Shown piece after piece: positions 58,947 through 64,000 of a DNA stretch of 64,000 nt. A model generated the notes under the pieces. It had not been told where the DNA came from and did not search any database. It saw nothing but the letters and a program-made list of their open reading frames with translations. Source of the stretch: an uncultured Winogradskyella sp. (lineage in GTDB: Bacteria; Bacteroidota; Bacteroidia; Flavobacteriales; Flavobacteriaceae). The DNA lies in assembly GCF_947501905.1 (NCBI RefSeq), contig NZ_CANMXL010000003.1, forward strand, positions 574,664 through 638,663, written 5' to 3'. Numbering within the stretch: the first letter of the stretch is position 1; every line of letters begins with the position of its first letter. A program made the position numbers and the translations under genes.

Positions 58947-59501
58947 ATGAATGCAACTATTGTCGATGTTTTAATTGAAAACATCAAAACAGACCAAGAC
59001 CTATTACAAACTGTAGAGGCAAAAATTGAAACTGCAAAAGACGAAAAACAAAGGATAGTGAATCGTCTGAAAGAACAGCAAAAAGATATCTCGGTATTAC
59101 TTAAATATGCTGATGAAAAACAACACGCTAAAATTGAAGCTTTAGGATTTAGTTTTTCTGACCCTCTAAGAGGGATTAATAATATAGCATCTGTAGCGCT
59201 TGATTTAATCATGAAAGCTAAAAACAATCAGCTAACCAATCAGGAATTATATGACGGTTATGTAAATGCTTTAAAGAACAAGGATGAAGCTGTTAAGTAT
59301 TCCGAGTTTAATATCAAATGTCGTTCGCTTTTTAATACTCAAAAGTTGTTACGTAAAAAAGGTAGCGATCCAAAATCGTCAAAACTTGATATCATTTCTT
59401 TAAACGGACGTGTATTGCCAAAAGAGGATAAAGTAGCTGCCAAAAAAGAACCGAGTAAAACGACTCAAACTAAAAAGAAAGATGATACGGTTTCCAAATA
59501 A
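58947..59501 (+). CDS. Hypothetical coiled-coil protein, element cargo
   Basis: The protein (184 residues) has an N-terminal coiled coil (ENIKTDQDLLQTVEAKIETAKDEKQRIVNRLKEQQKDI), a helical middle (QLTNQELYDGYVNALKNKDEAVKYSEFNIKCRSLF) and a Lys/Thr-rich tail. No family is recognised. Its end overlaps the next gene by 20 bases. Confidence 0.6.
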   Translation: MNATIVDVLIENIKTDQDLLQTVEAKIETAKDEKQRIVNRLKEQQKDISVLLKYADEKQHAKIEALGFSFSDPLRGINNIASVALDLIMKAKNNQLTNQELYDGYVNALKNKDEAVKYSEFNIKCRSLFNTQKLLRKKGSDPKSSKLDIISLNGRVLPKEDKVAAKKEPSKTTQTKKKDDTVSK

Positions 59502-59892
59502 GCAGAAAGCTATTGATCTTGCTTTATGGCAAAACTATAACCATCGCTTTGATGATAACTATGGAGTAGTTCTAAGTAGCAAAGGTGATTATACGGTTTG
59601 TCAAACAAGCCATCCTTCCTTTAGTAAAAGTGGATTTGAGAACTTGCCAGTAGATTATAAAAAAATGGATTATCAACACATTCAGCAAATACGAATGGAT
59701 GATGACCCATTACCTCATTTTGAAGAAATCGCTGGTATGTTTTCTGTAGCTCATGGAGAGACTTTGCGTTTTATATTGAATGCCAAAATTCCACTAAAAA
59801 GATTTATCCGTTACGAACTTGCGTGTCGTGGTTATGATGAAAACTTTAATTGGGTTGGATTTGAAAAAGCTGAAGAGATTTGGTTGAAATAA
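59482..59892 (+). CDS. Hypothetical protein, element cargo
   Basis: The 136-residue protein (FDDNYGVVLSSKGDYTVCQTSHPSF, YQHIQQIRMDDDPLPHFEEIAGMFSVAHGETLRFIL, FIRYELACRGYDENFNWVGFEKAEEIW) is alpha/beta and acidic. The start overlaps the preceding gene by 20 bases. No family match; a strong terminator follows. Confidence 0.6.
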   Translation: MIRFPNKQKAIDLALWQNYNHRFDDNYGVVLSSKGDYTVCQTSHPSFSKSGFENLPVDYKKMDYQHIQQIRMDDDPLPHFEEIAGMFSVAHGETLRFILNAKIPLKRFIRYELACRGYDENFNWVGFEKAEEIWLK

Positions 59893-59902
59893 TTTAATAC
59901 GC

Positions 59903-59935
59903 AAAACGCCCACTTTTTCAAGTGAGCGTTTTTTT
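59903..59935 (+). terminator. Terminator at the right end of the element gene run
   Basis: AACGCCCACTT (59905-59915) and AAGTGAGCGTT (59920-59930) pair with one mismatch around TTTC, followed by TTTTT. Confidence 0.75.
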
Positions 59936-59994
59936 ATGGTTCTATGAAAACATACCGTTTTAATTCACATAATAATATATGTTTTCATTGTAAA

Positions 59995-60483
59995 TTAATT
60001 TACAACTAATTCTCCATTTTTATAAAATTCTTCTTTTATAAAATTACCATTTTCATCATAGTATTTCCAAGTTCCTTCCTTTTTCATTTTATTGTAAACT
60101 CCTTTTGATTTAGAGTTTCCATTTTCATAAAATTTCTGAAATTCTCCAGTTACAATACCATTATCATAGTTGGCAATTAAAATTATATTTCCATTACTAT
60201 GATATTTAGTTACTGTCTTAAACTTCAAGTTATCTAAAGAATACACAGCTTTCTTATACTTAACTCCATTATCTTTATATTCAATAATAGTAAGCTTTTC
60301 AGTATCTCTAAATTTTAACTTCTTAATTGCATTTGTATCATTGTGATATTCCGTAATTGTATCACCAACTATTGGTAATTTTTCATTTTCCGCACCATAA
60401 GTGATTTTAGCCCCTTTTAAATCTATTTGGCCTAAAGCCATTATGGGAACTAATAAAAGTAAACTCAATATAACATTTTTCAT
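59995..60483 (-). CDS. Secreted MORN-repeat-variant protein
   Basis: The protein (162 residues) starts with a signal peptide (MKNVILSLLLLVPIMALGQ) and contains repeats of the MORN-variant kind (KYHSNGNIILIANYDNGIVTGEF, FYENGNSKSKGVYNKMKKEGTWKYYDENGN, IKEEFYKNGEL). It lies 10 bases past the DUF4262 gene in the Rhs operon. Such proteins sit beside polymorphic toxin genes and may be a second immunity or accessory protein. Confidence 0.65.
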   Translation of the reverse strand: MKNVILSLLLLVPIMALGQIDLKGAKITYGAENEKLPIVGDTITEYHNDTNAIKKLKFRDTEKLTIIEYKDNGVKYKKAVYSLDNLKFKTVTKYHSNGNIILIANYDNGIVTGEFQKFYENGNSKSKGVYNKMKKEGTWKYYDENGNFIKEEFYKNGELVVN

Positions 60484-60493
60484 CTATTTAGTT

Positions 60494-61216
60494 TTAACCC
60501 CAATTATTCCAATTACTTTCTCTATCTTCTCTCCAAAACCCTTTACCAACTTCCAATTTAAGAGCATCACTTATCGAATTATCAATACTCAAAATTGTTG
60601 CTAATGGAACAACTCTAACATCTTCTTTTTCTACATCAGGTCCAGCACCAGCAAACATTTCAAATTCGTCTTCTTCCCATCTCATTATTTCGGTAATGGG
60701 CTCACCTTGTAAGGCATCAAGATTTGTAACAACTGTTAAATCTTGTGAAACTGGATACTCCAAGTCATTATTTAACCATTTCCATACAGGTTCAGTTGAT
60801 TGCTCAAACTTTTTAGATAAGTCTGGTATATCAAGAGTAAAATGATCCTTATCAGGACAAACTTGAATTGCTTTAAATTCATCTATATCAAAAAAGTCAT
60901 ACACTCCCAATAGCATTAATTCACTCCAAGATTTGTCAACCTTAGAAAGAGTAAAAGTACCCAAACCTTGCACATCAACTTTAGACAACTCTTTTTCCTT
61001 ATTTAGTTCATCGATTATGACTTTAAATATTGAAAGTACTTGGTTTTTCATATAAAATATTCCACCAGCAAATACTAATTCTAAGCCGAATTTTTGATAT
61101 AACCCTATAGTATAAGCATATCTAGGTTCTGTTGAACTAGTAACTAAAGTCACATGATATCCAAACTCTTCAATATTTGATTTAATTTTCTTCTTAAAAG
61201 ATTTTTTATCGGTCAT
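60494..61216 (-). CDS. DUF4262-domain protein, candidate immunity protein of the Rhs-HNH toxin
   Basis: The protein (240 residues) carries DUF4262 (KIKSNIEEFGYHVTLVTSSTEPRYAYTIGLYQKFGLELVFAGG) in its first half and an acidic second half (EITEIMRWEEDEFEMFAGAGPDVEKEDVRVVPLA). DUF4262 proteins are repeatedly found as neighbours of polymorphic toxins. It lies 18 bases past the Rhs stop on the same strand, which makes it the first candidate for immunity against the HNH tip. Confidence 0.7.
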   Translation of the reverse strand: MTDKKSFKKKIKSNIEEFGYHVTLVTSSTEPRYAYTIGLYQKFGLELVFAGGIFYMKNQVLSIFKVIIDELNKEKELSKVDVQGLGTFTLSKVDKSWSELMLLGVYDFFDIDEFKAIQVCPDKDHFTLDIPDLSKKFEQSTEPVWKWLNNDLEYPVSQDLTVVTNLDALQGEPITEIMRWEEDEFEMFAGAGPDVEKEDVRVVPLATILSIDNSISDALKLEVGKGFWREDRESNWNNWG

Positions 61217-61234
61217 AAAATTTAATTAATATAC

Positions 61235-64000
61235 TTAATCTTTACTATGTATCTTTTTATGGCAACTCTTACATGGAACTTCTAGATTATCTTCTGTTGT
61301 TCTTCCACCATCAGCATGTCGCTTTCTATGGTGACCATCAACTTGATCTACTGTTTTTTGTTCGCCACAGTTTTTACACTTTCCTCCTTGCTCATCTAGC
61401 TTTTTTTGCTTTTCTTTCTTAGTGTAAGTCCTCCTTGGATCACGCTTACTCGGATCTACAGAACCTTTCCCTCTTTTAGCTTTTGCTATTTTCTTCTGAT
61501 TCTTAACACCGTCAATAGCTTTGTTGATAGTTTTAAGGTGTTTAGGTATTTTACCAAGTTTTGCAGTATCACCAATCAAAGGGGCAACACCTGCGTAACT
61601 TGCAATACCACTCCAGAAATTGCCATTTTTCATTTCAATACTTCCAGCTGCAATATCTGCTGCGCCAGTAGGGTCAAAAATCCCTGCAATATCAAGTCCC
61701 GCTACAAGAATGTCTTCCCCATCAAATGAATAGTTTCCACCAAAATCAACTCCTAAACTACTCGCATCAATATCTAAATCCACCAAGTCAGTGACAAGTG
61801 TAATACTGGAGCCGTTAGCACCACGAAGTATTACATCATCAGGACTCATTCCTAATTTATCAATAAATCGAACTGGGTCGTTAACTGCATAAACATACGA
61901 AGATTGAAACGAATAATCTTCAGCTAATGGATCAATAGTTACAAAACGAGCTAATGCAGCATCGTAATGACGTGCTTCATATTCATACATTTTATAACCT
62001 AATGCCTTCTCTAACTCTTTACCATTATACTTAAATTTGCGCGCTACCGAATTTGAATTTGAAGAAACTACGTTATTGTAACCCTTGTGCTGCAACCCGA
62101 AAGGATAGTAGTTGTTTTCTTCTTTGATTTCAGAGCTATTAACACTACCATTATTGTTGGTGTCTGAGTAAGCGAGACGTATATTACCCAAATGGTCTTT
62201 GTACTGGTAGACATAGTCAAAGTTGCTACCATTAGGCTCTATATAGCCTTCTGGGTGTGAGAAGAACTTAAGGGCACTCCCTTCGTAGATATAATTCCCT
62301 GCATAGTATGTCGTGGTACCGTTACTCACTATCTTTTTTTGTTTAACACCAGTGGCATCATAAATGTACGTAATAGTTCCGTTATTTCCATTACCGTTTA
62401 TCGAAATACTCTCAGGTAAATTTAAGTGATTATATACTATATCTGATGAAATACCCTTATTGTAATCTCTTAGCATATTACCATTGGCATCATAGGTATA
62501 ATCGTTTCCAGAAGTATTACCATCAATAAACCCTTCAGTAAGGTGTGTGGTATTGGCATCCGTGACAGATAATAACTGATTACCATCGTAGGTATAGGTA
62601 AGGTCATCCATAATATTAACATTACTATCTCTTTGTAGGGTTACAATGTTTCCGTTTTTATCATAACTCACACTTCTTAGATGATGTCTGGTATAAACAT
62701 CTAAATTGTCTCCTTTGCGCATGATGCCTCTATCTATTCTGTTGAGGTCATCATACTCATAAGAGTAGCCACGTTTTTCATTATCATTTGCAGTTTTCCA
62801 AATGGTTTGTGAGATATTACCATTGTACAAGTTAGCAAATTGAATAGCGCCTTCTTGTTCATTATAATTAATCTTAAACCCAAAGAGGTCAGTACCTAAG
62901 TTAGCCACATCATTAATTTCTTTCAACCATCCACGGATGTTATAGGTGTAATCTACAGTTTGCAGCCTTACACCGGTTCCTGAGCCAGTCGAAGGACCAC
63001 CAACACCTTTGCTTTCTAATTGCCCCAACTCATCATAGGTGTTTTCTACAATCACTTCTGCAGTGCCACCATTTATGGTTTGCTGTTGGTCTATCAGACG
63101 GTTCATATGGTCATAGCTAAAGGTATCTACCGTAGTTATAGTACTAAACCCAGTACGCGCATGAGTGGTTGTCGTTTCTGTGACTGTACCATCAAAAGCG
63201 AACTCACTTTTTATTTCATCTACAGTATCGAGATAAGGGTTGTTACTGTATACATTAATAGGTCTCGCCTTATCATCGTAATGGGTAACAGATGTAATAA
63301 ACTCAGTAGTACCTAAGACTCTTACTTTACTTCCAGTAGCTAATCCCTTAGGATATACAATACTAGTAACCCCGTATGCAGTAGCTTGCCATTGGCCACC
63401 ATCTCTATTAAAGGTATAATTATCATAATAGTTTATTGTGTTTACTTCAGAGATGTTTGTATTTGGGTAAGCATTGTTAGAATAATACACAGGAGCATAA
63501 CTAGCGAGTGTTATAGGTGTAGTGAGTTTATTCTCATAGACACTAGTAGCGCTATTAGCCTCGTTCTGCAATGTAGTACGAGAGGCATTTCTATCGATTT
63601 CACCAGTATAAGTTACTCTCCCAAAAGCATCATATTTGGTAAATAACCATGTGTTTAGTGCATCGAGATTAGCATCTTGTGTCATAATAGGTTGGTCAAG
63701 CTTATTATAAACAATATATTCCCAACCTTTACCTGGTATTTTCTTTTCTACCAACCTGTTGCGATAATCATAGACGTATTGGTAGCCCAATTCATCCAAG
63801 GAAGCTTGAACATTAACTAATATTTCTGTATCTGCATCCATTAATGGTGGTAACACAAAGCTCAAATTCCCATAGTCATCATAGACATAATAGGTGTCAT
63901 GTTTTACACCTGCATTATAGGTACGTTTTAAAATCACACGGCCTTCAGCATCTTTAAACTCTTCAGTGCTATGATTATTACCACTGGTATGGTTTTCGTC
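61235..64000 (-). CDS. Rhs repeat protein with C-terminal HNH nuclease toxin, 5' end outside window
   Basis: The frame stays open to the right window edge (an internal GTG at 63937 is not the start), so only about 920 residues of a larger protein are visible. The bulk is Rhs/YD repeats (YVYDDYGNLSFVLPP, YVYDYRNRLVEKKIPGKGWEYIVYNKLDQPIM, YTYDANGNMLRDYNKGI), ending in the core signature NNYYPFGLQHKGYNN and YEARHYDAALARFVTIDPLAED. The last 80 residues are an HNH nuclease: KCKNCGEQ, DGHHRKRHADGG, NLEVPCKSCHKKIH (two Cys pairs and His residues). It likely acts as a contact-dependent toxin. Immunity candidates follow (60494-61216, 59995-60483). Confidence 0.85.
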   Translation of the reverse strand, partial: DENHTSGNNHSTEEFKDAEGRVILKRTYNAGVKHDTYYVYDDYGNLSFVLPPLMDADTEILVNVQASLDELGYQYVYDYRNRLVEKKIPGKGWEYIVYNKLDQPIMTQDANLDALNTWLFTKYDAFGRVTYTGEIDRNASRTTLQNEANSATSVYENKLTTPITLASYAPVYYSNNAYPNTNISEVNTINYYDNYTFNRDGGQWQATAYGVTSIVYPKGLATGSKVRVLGTTEFITSVTHYDDKARPINVYSNNPYLDTVDEIKSEFAFDGTVTETTTTHARTGFSTITTVDTFSYDHMNRLIDQQQTINGGTAEVIVENTYDELGQLESKGVGGPSTGSGTGVRLQTVDYTYNIRGWLKEINDVANLGTDLFGFKINYNEQEGAIQFANLYNGNISQTIWKTANDNEKRGYSYEYDDLNRIDRGIMRKGDNLDVYTRHHLRSVSYDKNGNIVTLQRDSNVNIMDDLTYTYDGNQLLSVTDANTTHLTEGFIDGNTSGNDYTYDANGNMLRDYNKGISSDIVYNHLNLPESISINGNGNNGTITYIYDATGVKQKKIVSNGTTTYYAGNYIYEGSALKFFSHPEGYIEPNGSNFDYVYQYKDHLGNIRLAYSDTNNNGSVNSSEIKEENNYYPFGLQHKGYNNVVSSNSNSVARKFKYNGKELEKALGYKMYEYEARHYDAALARFVTIDPLAEDYSFQSSYVYAVNDPVRFIDKLGMSPDDVILRGANGSSITLVTDLVDLDIDASSLGVDFGGNYSFDGEDILVAGLDIAGIFDPTGAADIAAGSIEMKNGNFWSGIASYAGVAPLIGDTAKLGKIPKHLKTINKAIDGVKNQKKIAKAKRGKGSVDPSKRDPRRTYTKKEKQKKLDEQGGKCKNCGEQKTVDQVDGHHRKRHADGGRTTEDNLEVPCKSCHKKIHSKD

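Noticed and set aside
1..64000. CRISPR array or cas genes
   Set aside because: No regularly spaced direct repeats with unique spacers and no Cas-like motifs were seen.
1..64000. Insertion sequences with DDE transposases
   Set aside because: No transposase-like reading frame or matching terminal inverted repeats were found; mobility genes are tyrosine recombinases only.

Overview
The window looks like a chromosomal segment of a marine-type Flavobacteriia (Bacteroidota). The DNA is AT-rich. It carries family-typical genes: an S16 protein with a long Ala/Glu-rich tail, a DNA polymerase III alpha subunit fused to a proofreading exonuclease domain, and an Mrp without the CxxC pair. Promoters are of the Bacteroidota kind (TTTG, about 19 bases, TAnnTTTG), for example before the tRNA-Asp and rpsP genes. 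Species cannot be named from the sequence alone.

Layout. 1-17,100 is ordinary chromosome: LysE-type exporter (cut by the left edge), alkyltransferase-like protein, an Fe-S/redox run (Mrp, NifU C-domain protein, ferredoxin reductase, ferredoxin), metallophosphoesterase, glutaryl-CoA dehydrogenase, TrmN6-RimM-S16, a Ca-repeat lipoprotein, DnaE, an ArsR/SRPBCC operon with clear operator-like repeats, thioredoxin, a DUF58 protein and tRNA-Asp. 17,295-21,238 is a compact type II secretion/type IV pilus-like operon (GspF/PilC, two pseudopilins, a PilX-like membrane protein, a PilP/GspC-like protein, a lipoprotein) without its ATPase or secretin nearby, followed by a divergent degenerate response regulator. 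22,200-27,000 is accessory: two small membrane coiled-coil proteins, a DUF4430 protein, an amidohydrolase and a lipase, the last two each preceded by a copy of the same ~125-bp regulatory module.

27,084-34,883 is a defence/competition island: an orphan Rhs tip with an HELGH metallopeptidase toxin plus candidate immunity lipoprotein, a PD-(D/E)XK nuclease, a ParE/RelE-type toxin-antitoxin pair, and a Hachiman operon (HamA, HamB) with a translationally coupled third gene that looks HEPN-like. 35,008-59,900 is mobile DNA, probably two joined modules: (a) two overlapping tyrosine recombinases, an AAA ATPase, XRE regulators, a candidate oriT, a MobA-type relaxase broken in a poly-A tract, a coupling protein and membrane/lipoprotein genes; (b) an XRE/RuvC-like operon, a replication-initiator-like protein, two more recombinases around a decayed tRNA-Ile, then a HerA/TraD-like ATPase, RadC-like protein, Dam methylase and several small unknowns. 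No type IV secretion channel genes are seen, so the element appears mobilizable rather than self-transmissible. 59,995-64,000 is a full-type Rhs gene (running off the right edge) with an HNH nuclease tip, a DUF4262 protein and a MORN-like protein.

The best candidate for something little described is the three-gene Hachiman operon at 29,835-34,883; next are the structured oriT-like region at 39,700-39,940, the paired TTGTCAAT promoters/operators at 49.9 and 50.6 kb, and the isolated pseudopilus-like operon at 17.3-21.2 kb.
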